From Bromus sterilis (lineage: Eukaryota > Streptophyta > Magnoliopsida > Poales > Poaceae): a DNA stretch of 64,000 nucleotides. A model generated the notes under the pieces. The model searched no databases. It saw only the letters and a program-made list of their open reading frames with translations, and was not told the DNA's origin. Shown here in pieces: positions 1-11,080 of the stretch (position 1 is its first letter; each line of letters opens with the position of its first letter). The position numbers were made by a program, and so were the translations under genes. The stretch is from NCBI GenBank assembly GCA_950022295.1, contig OX465601.1:77013501-77077500 (forward strand). Direction: 5' to 3'.

Positions 1-1
1 G

Positions 2-613
2 ATGCTTACGTGCATGGATACAGAGCTCCAGAAACGTTTTGAGAACTTCACCGTTTTTTACATGGTGACACAACTGAATGCTCTGTATCTGAAGCAGGCT
101 AGAGTTGAACGTTATGAAATAACGAAGCAGTTGTGGGAATGCAAGATGGCAGAAGGTAGCTCCATAAGCGAGCATGTGATCAAACTTGTTGGTTACGCGC
201 AGAAGCTGAGTGCTCTGGGATTTGCGATCCCTACGACACTCGGCACTGACATTCTCCTTGCGTCACTCCCCCCGTCTTACAACGGCTTTATCATGAATTA
301 CAACATTAGTGGGCTTGACAAGACCACAGATGAATTGTTCGCTATGCTTAAGACTGCGGAAGCATCTATGCAGAAGGATCCAAGCCACGTGTTGGCTGTG
401 ATGAACACTACCAGTTTCAAGAAGAAGGGCAAAGACAGAAATGCCAAGAGAGATGGTAAGACCAAAGCTCAGGTAAAGACCAATAATGGCCCAACTATAG
501 ATTCTGAGTGTCACTATTGCAAGAACAAGGGGCATTGGAAGAGGAATTGCAAGAAGTATCTGGGACATCTGAAAAGTGGTCTGATCACCAAAGGTATAAA
601 TAAGTTATACTAA
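2..613 (+). CDS. gag: Copia gag polyprotein, C-terminal part (CoA)
   Basis: This open frame encodes about 203 residues of a Copia Gag, the structural protein that packages element RNA in cytoplasmic virus-like particles. The first 130 residues match the usual plant Copia Gag layout (helical region with LWECKMAEGSSISEHV and LGTDILLASLPPSYN). A basic stretch follows near residues 140-160, then a CCHC zinc knuckle (CHYCKNKGHWKRNC, residues 170-183, nt 509-550) that binds RNA. The true start lies upstream of the window, so the first ATG at nt 2 is not a reliable start. The frame stops soon after the zinc knuckle, where a protease domain should begin, so the polyprotein is broken here. Confidence 0.85.
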   Translation: MLTCMDTELQKRFENFTVFYMVTQLNALYLKQARVERYEITKQLWECKMAEGSSISEHVIKLVGYAQKLSALGFAIPTTLGTDILLASLPPSYNGFIMNYNISGLDKTTDELFAMLKTAEASMQKDPSHVLAVMNTTSFKKKGKDRNAKRDGKTKAQVKTNNGPTIDSECHYCKNKGHWKRNCKKYLGHLKSGLITKGINKLY

Positions 614-3283
614 GTTAATAGACAATTTCATTATCTCACCTTCATAGTTATAATTGATACCATATCGATTGCTAATGGTTCACAAATCGGTACAGGGAAT
701 TCTCATAATTGAAAGGAGAAGGACGAATGAAATGCAAGTCCGCGCCGGAAGTGGTGCCCAAGTCACCCAAGGCCGTCGGCGTTCGTCTATCAAGATTTAT
801 CTTAGAGTTTAAATAAAAGTTATTTGATTCAGAGGTTGTGTAAAACATTAATATCGTATTATGTCGTCTACACAGTGGATGCCTTATCCACGGTTTGAAT
901 AATGGTTGTTCAAAGTTAATGCTTTCTGAATTTCACCCTTTGTGGTGAATTACTTAAGTTAAAATCTTGATGTTATGTCTATTTTCTTGATTGCTAAATA
1001 AATTAAGTTATGTGATGATAATGCTAAAATTGTTATAGCATAAATGACTTAGTCGCATTAGAACAAAGCGCATGCGGAAGCTTCATATCGATGAATCCAT
1101 TCAATCTCTTGACTTTGAGTCATTTGACAAATGCAATGTTTTTCTAATAGACAAAAATCATTGATTAAATGAATTGTTCAAGTGTTTAGTAAACTATTGG
1201 TAATAACACATATCGATGTGTGAAGAACCAATAAACAGTATTTACATAAAACTTTGTGATAATGACTTGTATAGATATACCGATATTTAGACAAGACATA
1301 ATATCTGAAATTTTGAATATGTTCAAAACTGTTTCAACAAAAAGAGAATCATCATCACACATACATCAAATATTTGACGATCTGATCGTAAAATAAATGA
1401 GTTAAAGAATTTAGCAAACATCACTGAGTGTATGAAGTCAGTTCACAAACTAGCGTCACCCGAAACCCCGTATTGCTACGGAGTATCTTGACGCATAACC
1501 AAGCCCTATATGAAATATTGGAATTAAAATTGTTTTCTACCCTGAATTCTAGCATGACATGGTGAGGTCGGTGATGTACTTAAACCACACTCCCATTCAC
1601 TATACTGCTTAATGCTTTAGAGAAACCACTTACGAACTAAAGAAAGCGTCGTCATATGACTGTTGAAACAATGCCCTATAAGAATATGGCAAGGATAAGA
1701 AATCCAATTGTTGTTTCATAATTTTGGAGATATATATTTAGAATATACTCGATCTCAAATATAAGTATTGTAGAAACATCATGTTACGAACAACACCTCC
1801 ACTACCATACCCGAGAAAATTGTTTATCGAGGGACATGGGATTTTTCCTTGAGAAAATAGCTCTCTTGAAACAATTAAGTGGGAGGACTAATAGCTTGAT
1901 AATGATTAAAATTAATCATTTGGTTCTATAGAATGGAACTCGAAATTTGATCTAGAGATAAATTCTGTGACCAAACCAGAAATTCCTACATCTGATGAAA
2001 AGGAATGGTGAAACTCTGAAATGCGTTCCAGAGATGAAATGATCAAGTCTGATGTTGTATCACACAGCTTTATAAATTCACATTGAACCAATGTAGTTCT
2101 GAAGTGTGATAAACCTGTGAACTACAAGACCCCATGACGGGCACTAACTCCACTATATGGCTTAAACACCATAAAAACGAAATTAAAGCCATTCACCAAA
2201 ATCAAGTTGAGAACTTGGTAAAACCCTCCTAAGGATACCTGATCATTAGAGTGTATTGGTTTTTCATAGATATGAACATAGAAGATAGCTTCATCGTTGA
2301 TAACGCTCGACTTATCGCAAAATAAGTTTTTCGATAGAGTTCAAAAGGTTGACTACAATATGTGTAGTGATGCAAATGTTCATATGGAAAATTACTGATA
2401 ATCTCGACATACTTACGAAGTATGACATATGGATTTTTCTTCTGAGAATATTAAACAAAGGGTGTATGAATGATACAACCTGAAAGGATTTAATGATCTA
2501 TACGATATTAGTAAAAGTGAGAATGCTACAAATATTAGTCCATAGTTGAAGCAAATATCACAGAGCTGGAGTAATAGTTTTTGATGAAGTTATAAGAGTT
2601 ATTATTTCATCAATAATCATATAAGATATGGAATTAAGTGGGAGCACAATTCTAATCATATATGTGAATAACATATGAGTGATTGAGAATAAATATTTTA
2701 GCAAATTAAAGCAATAAGGTATTGGATGTTCTGAAAGTGCAACAAGCACCAAAGTAATCTAAATAGTAGATTAGTTCTCTTGAAGTACCTCAGATGAAGA
2801 AAGGTTCTATGAGGAAGACTAAAGAGTTCATTACAAATAGATGAAAGATAGTTTCATAATGATTTGTAATATTTTTAATCGGTCTATAGCTAAGGCACAT
2901 AGCGGGATTCCTACAACGTAGACGTGAAACATGGCAACTCTGGAAGTTGCATAGGAGGGTATTTGGATCAGGAACACCATCATAGTGATTGGCCTAGTTC
3001 CGAACGCTTGATCTACACAAACCATATTTTGATATGAGCATCATGATCAAAGCAAAGTAAGCTAAGAGCTCACTGTAGTCCAAACATGTTGAACGATAGT
3101 GCCCTATATTTAAATACTTCATAAAGGATGAAGGGGTACATTAAGATACGCGGGATTGAGACGAGCCTAAAAGCGTTAAGCTCAGTGACGAAGTCTATAC
3201 CACAAGCGAGCATGAAGACCAAAGTGCCATTGGTCTGAGCAAACCATGCAACTACATTATTGTCTCTAGTGCAAGTGGGAGAC
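614..3283 (+). pseudogene. Decayed Copia pol region of CoA
   Basis: No long open frame survives. Two short islands can be matched to Copia reverse transcriptase. Nt 2304-2320 read as ARLIAK, like the usual KARLVAKG at the start of the domain. Nt 2640-2676 read as a hydrophobic strand followed by YVNN, a mutated form of the YVDD catalytic motif. The region is about 2.7 kb, shorter than the roughly 3.5-4 kb expected for protease to RNase H, so part has been deleted. I cannot place protease or integrase. The purine-rich tract GCAAGTGGGAGAC at 3271-3283 abuts the LTR and is the polypurine tract for plus-strand DNA synthesis. Confidence 0.7.
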
Positions 3284-5116
3284 TGTTGGAATTATGCCCT
3301 AGAGGCAATAATAAAATGTATTATTATAATTCCAGGTTCATTATTAATGTTTATATGTCTGTGCTATAACTGCAATGGCCTATGCGGAGGTTTGCCAAGT
3401 GCATGTTAACTGCCTTCGGAGGAAAACCCATATGCAGGTGTGGAGTATAAACACAAAGTGTTCTTAGTCTGCCTCTAGGACTAACCTGTGTATTATGGAT
3501 GTCATGTTTTCCTAACATAGGGCATTGTATATGCCGATAATACATGGGAGCACATTGTTACCGGAACAAGGGTGCTGAACCGACCGAATTGTATGATTTG
3601 CTTTGAGATTTCATCATCATTGTATTATGAGTTAAATCATCAGATGAGTTGACATTTGCATGTATCCTTATAGACCATGAGAATGTTAAGTACCTACATA
3701 CTGGAGGGTGGGTTTTGACTCTGTACTAACACCACCCGTAACAGGCGTGGCTATAACGGCTTTGCTCGCTCACACTCGAAAGTATGTTTAGGGACTTGAT
3801 GATTCAAGTTGGGATTTGCTCCTCCTTCTCTGGAGAGATATTCTTTGGGCCCTCTCGGTATTACGTATCCACCAACATACGGCCGGATACTTTGTAAATA
3901 GATCACATGGTATATGGAATACGTGAACGAGAAAAGAACAAAACCGATATGAGGATAATTGGTATAATGATTAATGAGTTGATCATGCGGATACCTATAT
4001 AATTTCACCTCATGTTTTGTAAAGTATCGCGAAGCAAAGGGATTGGCATGTCCACCAGAGGTTCACTCGAGTTCATATTCGTGTAGGTGCGGGAACCATT
4101 ATGGGTGTCCATGGCTCCGCTATTGGTTATTGATCCGAAGAAAGTCAGTTTCCGGTTCATGTCCGTATTCTACCGAACCTATGGGGACACACACTTAAGG
4201 GTGGTAGATTTGTTGAGTACTAGAGTGATAGGAGCACAAGTATAACACACCGGAAAAGTTTCGGAGTGATTGATATTTAATCGGAGAGAAAACCGGAATT
4301 GTTTCGGGGCACCGGTAAAGTACCGGGAAGAGTTTTGAGAAAACCGGGTAAAACCGAAGTGCCAAAAAAGTTCCGAGATGGTCTAAATATGTTTAATATT
4401 TATTTCTTGTGAATTCTATAATTGTTTTAGAATTAATAAAAATGATTAAATATCAATGGGCCCCTCTCACTTGGAAGGCCCAAGTGGGGAGGGAGCACAT
4501 GGGCCAAAGGAGCCCAAGAGGGGGAGGCGCCTAGGAGGAAGAGGAAGCTTCCTCCCCCCTTCCTTGGCGCCCCACCATGGGGGGGGAACCCTAGGGCACC
4601 ACCCCTAGGGATGCCCCTCCTCCAAGGTGGCCTCCCCTCCCCTCCCACTATAAATAGGTGAGGAGGGGCCACCCCCAAATACACACAAGTTTGTTCTTTT
4701 GCCTCAGGGCTGCCCCTCCTCTCTCTTCTCATTTAGATCTAAACTCCACCTTACGTAGAAGGGCTGCTCCTTCCTCCTCTCTACTCCGGCGGCGCCGAGC
4801 TCTGGACGGCGGAGCCCTGCCGGATCTACTACACCGTACGTGTGGATCAACCGTAGAGAGATCGTACGTTCGATCTTCGTTCGAGGGACTTCTAGATCTG
4901 TTCGTGGGAAGTCAAACGGATCAGATCTGTTCGACGGGTTGCGCTACGTCAAGCTTCCCCAACTCTCCATCAACTTCTTCCGCTGCGAGAGAACTACCGT
5001 TGAACGGTTGTTAAGGTAACAAGATCGCTACCATTGTTTGCATCTATCTAGATCCAATCTTGGGAATTAGTTTCGTAGTGCCGGAATTTTTTTGTTTTCC
5101 ACTCCGAATCCCAACA
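3284..5116 (+). repeat. 3' LTR of CoA (Angela/WIS-like)
   Basis: The LTR runs from TGTTGGAATT to AATCCCAACA, about 1833 bp with TG...CA ends, close to the length I expect for Angela/WIS LTRs. A TATA box (ACTATAAATAG, 4648-4657) is followed by a GC- and CT-rich leader. This marks the U3/R boundary and shows the LTR lies on the + strand. Open frames inside it on either strand (for example near 4433-4732 and 4658-5014) come from GC-rich LTR sequence and are not genes. Confidence 0.88.
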
Positions 5117-6832
5117 GGAATGCACCCTCTATCACCAATCTCCTTTTTGGGGATGATTCCTTAATTCTGATGAAGGCAGACCTACATAATGCTAACAACC
5201 TAAAGAGGATCCTTGAAACTTACTGCAACAACTCTAGGAAATTGGTGAGCACGGCTAAGTCTAATATATTTTCAGTCCTAATACTAATGTGCTGTTTCGA
5301 GAAAGTATATGCAGTGAGCTAAACATCTTGATAGAAGCTATGTCTGACACGTATCTGGGCCTCCCAACCATGGTTGGTGTTGGCAGAAGTGATAGTTTCC
5401 AACACCTGGTTGATAGAGTTTGTCAGCGAATTAAAGGGTGGAAGGAAAATACTTTATCCATGCAAGGCAAAGAAATTATCGTGAAAGAGATTTTACAGGC
5501 AATCCCCTCATATGCTATGTTCGTTTTTAAACCCCCAAAGAATATATGAAAATCTATCACGGATGAAATATCAGGGTTTTGGTGGGGCGATGAGGAGGAT
5601 AAGAGGAGGATGCACTAGTTTGCTTGGTGGAAGCTTTGTGTTCCAAAAAGAAGAGGTGGTTTGGGATTTTGTGACCTGCACAATTTTAATCTATAATCTA
5701 GATTCTTTATGTGCACAAGTCCTGAGAGAAAAATATTATCCTGATGGAGATATTCTGAAAGTTGTTCCTAAGAAGGGACCCAGTTTCACTTGGAAGAGCA
5801 TTGTTTTGGGCATCCAAAATTTCCAGAGAGGGTGTATTTGGCGAGTGGATTCGGGACAAAAGATCAAAATCTGGCAGGATCCGTGGAGAGTGGGTTCGGG
5901 ACAGAAGAATCACCCCGAGAGGGGGAACTTTGCTATCAACTGTTGCAGATCTTAAAAATCCAGCGACAAATGCATGGGATGTGGATCTAATCTAGGACAT
6001 TTTCTCGCCGGTTGATGTGCATAGAATTCTGCAGATTCCACTTAACCACAACATGACTGAAGACTGGATTGCATGGAATTATACCAGGAACGAAACCTTT
6101 TTGGTTCACTCTGCTTACGATAAGGAGTTTGAGCACCAACACGGGCCAAGACCGCACATGACTTATGGCCGGGAGGGGTAAACTTAAACCCTATCTAGAA
6201 GGATATGTGGAATCTCAGAATCCCAGGGAAGATAAAGCATTTTTATTGGAAGGTATTGCATGGTGTTCTCCCTTGTTTGATCACACTAGAACACTGGCAC
6301 ATAAAATGTCCTTTACAATGCTCGGTGTGCAAAACCGGGGAGAGGACATACAACACTTCCTCTTTACTTGTTCTAGAGCAAAATCTGTTTGGAAACACAT
6401 CAGCTTTCAAGGGAGGCTACAAGAAGCTTTGGCCGCGGATAGATCGGGGTCGGTAAATCTGGAGTGCTGGTCCGAATTAATGGCGAGTCAGCAAGGTTGC
6501 CTGCAGCAGAACTAGCCATTACTACAGCTTGGTATATTTGGTGGCAGCGGCGTCAAGTGTTGAAAGGTGGTCAGATTGTTACCCCTGAGAAAACCGCAAT
6601 TGCTGTCAGGGTACTAGCAACAAATTTTACTCGCTCCTTGAACACGAAACAAGTTCCCAGGACGTCTCAGCTTATGTGGAAAAGCCTAAGAGAAGAGTTG
6701 TGAAAATCAATGTGGATGCCTCTTTCCATCAGACAAGCTTGTCGGGTGCTACGGGTGCGATTGCCAGGGACGATAGGGGAGAGTTTCTTGTTGCTGCAAA
6801 CTGGTTTCTAGCGTCAGTAACTTGTGTGGATT
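5117..6832 (+). pseudogene. LINE ORF2, 3' half: reverse transcriptase, zinc-binding region, start of RNase H
   Basis: Broken frames together show a plant LINE (non-LTR retrotransposon) ORF2. First comes the end of the reverse transcriptase palm with LLFGDDSLIL (FGDD in place of the usual FADD, about 5131-5175). Next is the thumb-like segment TYLGLPTMVGVG...RIKGWKEN (5345-5455) and AIPSYAMFVFK. A frameshifted FWWGDEED...WWKLCVPKKRGG segment follows (about 5575-5660). Then comes a zf-RVT-like region (MWNLRIPGKIKHFYWKVLHG, from 6205). At 6676-6832 an RNase H begins with VKINVDASF. Stops and frameshifts occur throughout. Short repeated WRVDSGQK and WRVGSGQK segments near 5845-5910 suggest a local duplication. 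The 5' half lies beyond CoA, outside the window. Confidence 0.85.
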
Positions 6833-8492
6833 TGATACGTCCCAAACGTATCTATAATTTCTTCTTGCTCCATGCATGTTTTGTGTGACTTTTCCATGTT
6901 TTGCTTGAACTTTCATACACTTTTGAACCTATTTGGACTAACCTACTAACTCAGTGCACCCAGCTGCCAGTTGCTGTTTTCTATTGTTTTTGTATTTCAG
7001 GTTTTCCGTCCATTAAAAGTGCTCCAAAAAATCCAGGAAAATCAGATAAAAAATCAGCGTCGCGGAAGCTTCCGGAAACACCAAAGCAGCGAAGGGGGGG
7101 CACCACCAGGGAGCCAGGAGGGTCCCTGGCGCGGCCCCACCCTAGGCCGCGCCAGGAGGCCTCCTGGCTGCCTGGTGGGTCCCCTCGACGCCCCCCGTCG
7201 CCTATATTTACCCCTCGGGGTGGAAACCCCTAGGAAGAACTCCTTTTTCACGATCTCGCCTCTGTTCCGCCGCCGCCGCCGTTTCAAGATCGGGGCTGCC
7301 TGGAGAAGCTGCTCCGGCACCCTGCCGGGAGAAGCTACCCCCTCCGGGAGACCATCCATAGCCATGGACGCTTCCCGTATGTACCGTGAGTAGTTCCCCT
7401 TGGACCATGGGTCCGTGACCAGTAGCTATGTGATCTATCTCTCCCTCTTTTGTGCTTCCACTTTCGAGTCCTCGTGAGCAGCCTCACATGATCGAGGCAT
7501 CTATGTAATTTCTGCTGTTGCTATGCTGAGTTTGTTGGGATCTGATGGATTATGAGACTATGTTCAGATTGTGATGAGTAATATATTTGGTTCTTCTATT
7601 TTATATTTTGTTCTTGAGTAAATTCTTGCATGTTCTCCGTTGCGGTATTTTCTTTGGCCAAGTATTTTATTTGCAACTCCAAGAGAGAGCGTTATGCTCG
7701 ATTGTGGGTTCAGCCCCTTGATGTCTAGCTTGAGTGACAGAAACATGAGACTAGGGGATGTGCTGTTGCCACCAGGGATAAAACAACGGTGCTTGTACTT
7801 GCGGGCGCAAGGATTGTTTACTTTACGCAAAGTTCTTTTAATGCAGTTGTCTGTTGCTTTGAGTTTACACTTTGGGTGGGATTTGAAACTTAATACCAGC
7901 GAGATGTTCTGGATAGATATCTCAAGGTGGATGATTCGTAGTAGATGCAGATGGATTTCAGTCTACTTACCTTGGCGTACTGCCCATTGCTTTTGAGCCC
8001 TTCCTTTCTTTGCAACATAGTTAGCATTGCGGTGCCTTCATAATCCTGTCAATTGCCCAACTGTGATTTGTTTACCTCGCTAGCACTTTTATCGTCTTTT
8101 GGGAGAGAGACATCACTAGTGAAAATCACGGGACCCCGGTCCATCTTCACATTACTGTTCACACTACCAATTTACTTTCTGTATTTACTTTTCCGCTGCT
8201 ATCACTATCATTATTATCTCTTGCGTTAATCCTTTGTAAACAGCAAGGACGGAGGAATTGACAACTCCTCTGTACTCGTTGGGAGAAAAGTTATTTGTAT
8301 CTGTGTGCAGGTCCAGGTGAAGTTAGCAACCTAGGTTGTGAACGGCGCCATTGTTCACTTTACCACCTACTTGTATCTCTTGAGTCCTACTTGAGACAAT
8401 CTAAACCTTAGCATCTTTGCTAAGGGAAACTTGCCGTTGTGCTACATCAAACCTTCCACTTGGGGTAACCAACGAGGGGCGAGAAGCCATCA
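6833..8492 (+). repeat. 5' LTR of GyA
   Basis: About 1660 bp from TGATACGTCCCAAACG to GAGAAGCCATCA. It aligns along its length with 20562-22212. The main visible length difference is a short segment present near 8285-8297 (AAAAGTTA region) and missing from the 3' copy. A TATA-like CCTATATTTA lies at 7201-7210, followed by a GC-rich leader. The open frames near 6971-7393 and 7640-7996 recur in the other LTRs and are not genes. Confidence 0.9.
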
Positions 8493-8502
8493 AGCAAATT
8501 TC

Positions 8503-8520
8503 TGGCGCCGTTGCAGGGGA
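8503..8520 (+). other. Primer-binding site of GyA
   Basis: TGGCGCCGTTGCAGGGGA lies 10 bp downstream of the 5' LTR. It differs by one base from TGGCGCCGTTGCCGGGGA, the Athila-type PBS that I recall as complementary to the 3' end of tRNA-Asp. It marks the start of minus-strand DNA synthesis and fixes the + orientation of GyA. Confidence 0.85.
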
Positions 8521-8667
8521 CTCAAGTCTACAAGATAGGGGACTTGCACACTATCTTTTATCTTTGCTTTTTAGTCTTGCTAGTTTATCTATCAGTTTTT
8601 ATCTTTTTGTCCTTTATCAAAAATAAAAAAAATTATATAGTATGTCTAGTTCCTTACTTGCCAATCA

Positions 8668-9171
8668 ATGTCTAACTTCTTTGAAACTAGATCTTATTGG
8701 CATGGAGGATTCACCGAGGATCAACAAGAATATTACAAGGAATACCGCTTGTCTCAAAAAGGGATACACTTATGGAGACTCATACATCAATTGTATGAGT
8801 ATGCTAAAAACTTGTGCTCAATATATAATATATCTTTCTGCGGGGATGAATCTTGTTGCTTTATGAGGCACAAACACCTTGCTTTCCAATGTGAGTACAA
8901 TGAGGATGAAACCTTAGCTTCTTATGCTAAGGGAAATTATGATTTTTATGATGCAGAACAAATAGAAGAATTTGTTGCTTTTAAGGGTGCCTATGAAATT
9001 ACTTCTTTTCTTGAAAATATTGATGACGCCCCTTAAAAATCTGAGAGTCTTGCTATACTTAACTATTGTTTGGAAAATTATGATGCAAATTATTATATTA
9101 CTGATCATCTTGAGAGAATCTCTCCCCCAAAGGAAGAGACTAATGTTTTGCAGGACTCTATGAAAGAAGAA
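8668..9171 (+). pseudogene. GyA ORF of unknown function, 5' piece
   Basis: This is the first part of a protein homologous to the 352-residue GyB ORF. Shared blocks include RLSQKG, HKHLAFQCEYNE, SYAKG and EEFVAFKGAYEI. The frame runs from 8668 to a stop at 9036 and continues in the same frame past it to the GyB insertion point. The Cys/His motif seen in GyB is disturbed here by a small insertion (CSIYNISFCGDESCCFMRHKH). An upstream overlapping frame from 8642 is a shadow. I do not know the function. Confidence 0.7.
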
Positions 9172-9176
9172 AATGC

Positions 9177-11080
9177 TGCTTGGTGTGCGAGGTGATGATG
9201 GTGATTTCTCGCCCTTCGTTGGTAAACCCCAAGAGGAAGGTGTGATGTAGCACAACAGAAAATTTCCCTCAGTAAAGATACCAAGGTTTGTCTCCAGTAG
9301 GACTCCGGAGATGATAACTAGGTGTCAGCAGCGCAACTGACGCGGACCTGCACACAGACACAAATAACTTTGTTCCCAACGAAGTTCAGAGAGGTTGTCA
9401 ATCTCTCCGGTCTAGTTGTTCACAAAGGATCAAACACAAGGGATAATGATAGCAACTGAAAGTAAAAGCAGAAAAGTAAATGAGTGTGGAAACAGTGATG
9501 AGGATATGGACCGGGATACGTGATGTTCACTAGTGATGTCTCTCTCCCAAAAGACGATAAAACTGCTATGCGAGGTGAACAAATTACAGAAGGGCAATTG
9601 ATAGGATTATGAACACACCGCAATGCTAACTATGCTACAAAAGAAAGGAAGAGGCTCAAAAGCATGGGCAGAACGCCAAAATAAGTAGACCGAAATCCAA
9701 CTGCATCTACTACTAATCATCCACCTTGAGATATCTATCCAGAACACCGCGCTGGTATTAAGTTGCGAGCCCCACCCAAAGTGTAAACCCAAAGCAACAG
9801 ACAACTGCATTAAAAAGCACTTTGCATAAAGTAAACAATCCTTGCAACCGCGGTTACAAGCACCGTTGTTTTCCCCCTTGTGGCAACAACACATCCCCTA
9901 GACTCATGTTTCTTTCACTCAAGCGTGTCATCAGGGGCAGGAACCCACAATCGAGCATAACGTTCCCTCTTGGGGTTACTACCTACTACTTGGCCAAAGC
10001 AATAAACAGCAACGGAGAACATGCAAGAATTACTTAAGAACTAAAATATAAAAGATAAGAACCAAATATATTACTCTATCACAATCTGAACATAATCTCA
10101 TAATCCATCAGATCCCATCAAACTCAGCATAGCAACAGCAGAAAGATTACAAAAGTGCCTCGATCATGTAGGGCAGCTCACGAGGTCTAAACCATGAAGA
10201 ACAAAGAGGGGAGGAGAACATCACATAGCTACTGATCACGGACCCATGGTCCAAAGAAAACTACTCACGGTACATCCGGGAAGCATCCATGGTGGAGAGG
10301 AGACTCCCGGATGTCGGCCCTCCCTCTGGCAGGGTGCCGGGAAGAGGTCTGCTGGTGCTCCCGATCTCGGAAGCGCGGCGGCGGTGGAATAGAGGCGAGA
10401 TCGCGAAAAGGGGTTCTTCTCCTGAGGGTTTCTCATCACGGAGAATATATAGGCGAAGGGGGGCAGCCAGGGGGCCCACCAGGGGTCCAGGCGGCCCCCT
10501 GGCGCGGCCATCCCCTGGGGCGCGCCACCAGGGCGCCTGGGCCCCTGGTGGTGGCCCTCTGGCCCCACTCAGGTTCTTCCGGAAGGTTCTTCTGCGCTGA
10601 TTTTTTATACTCCCTCCATTCCTAATTATAAGGTGTATAGTTTATTTTAAAAAGTCAAACTGAGTTAACTTTGACCATATTTGTAGATAAATATATTAAT
10701 ATAAATTATACCAAACCAGTATTATTAGATTCATCGTGAATCATATTTTCTTATTGCATTTATTAAATATCACAGATGTTGATATTTTTTCCTATAAATT
10801 TGGTCAAAGTTTAAAAAGTTTGACTTTTTAAAGAAAACTATACACCTTATATCAAGGAACGGAGGGAGTATGATTTTTCCCGAATTTTTGGAGCACTTTT
10901 ATATGGGGGAAAACTGAAATAGAAAACAGCAGAAAACAGGAACTGGCACTGTGGTGCACTGAGTTAATAGGTTAGTCCAAATATGATCAAAAATGTATGA
11001 AAGTGTATCTAGATCATAGCAATATCACACAAATCATGCATGGAGCAAGCAGAAATTATAGATACGTTTTGGACGTATCA
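9177..11080 (-). repeat. 3' LTR of GyB, containing a MITE
   Basis: On the - strand it runs from TGATACGTCCAAAACG (11080) to CACACCAAGCA (9177). It is 1904 bp, but removing the MITE (10610-10868) and one TA leaves 1643 bp, exactly the length of the other GyB LTR. Reverse-frame ORFs near 9607-9894 and 10236-10568 recur in the other LTR and are LTR sequence. Confidence 0.9.
10610..10868. mobile_element. Stowaway MITE inside the GyB 3' LTR
   Basis: A 259-bp element with long near-perfect terminal inverted repeats (left CTCCCTCCATTCCT...AAGGTGTATAG, right its complement with CTCCCTCCGTTCCTTGAT) of 60 bp or more. It is flanked by TA (10608-10609 and 10869-10870). The sister LTR at about 16650-16665 shows the empty site TTTTTAT/CTGATTTTT. 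It has no coding capacity and would have been moved by a mariner-type transposase in trans. Confidence 0.93.

Larger units (their letters stand above)
1..5116 (+). mobile_element. CoA: 3' part of an Angela/WIS-like Copia retrotransposon
   Basis: The window opens inside the gag gene of a Copia element and runs through a decayed pol to a complete 3' LTR. The LTR start (TGTTGGAATTATGCCCTAGA) matches what I know of the Angela/WIS families of Triticeae. The 5' LTR and the start of gag lie outside the window. The element is inserted in a LINE whose reading frame begins immediately after the LTR. GGAAT at 5117-5121 would be the right copy of the 5-bp target duplication; the left copy is not visible. 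Identification as Angela/WIS-like rests on recall of the LTR, not on a search. Confidence 0.85.

Noticed and set aside
4433..5014. Opposing frames of about 100 residues in the CoA LTR
   Set aside because: They lie within U3/R of an Angela/WIS-like LTR, around the TATA box, and are translations of GC-rich non-coding DNA.
6971..7393. GC-rich open frames (also 7054-7365, 10236-10625, 16285-16684, 20630-21121, 54978-55508, 56429-56704)
   Set aside because: They fall in the GC-rich leader part of Gypsy LTRs, recur in every LTR copy on both strands and show no protein domain; LTR composition explains them.
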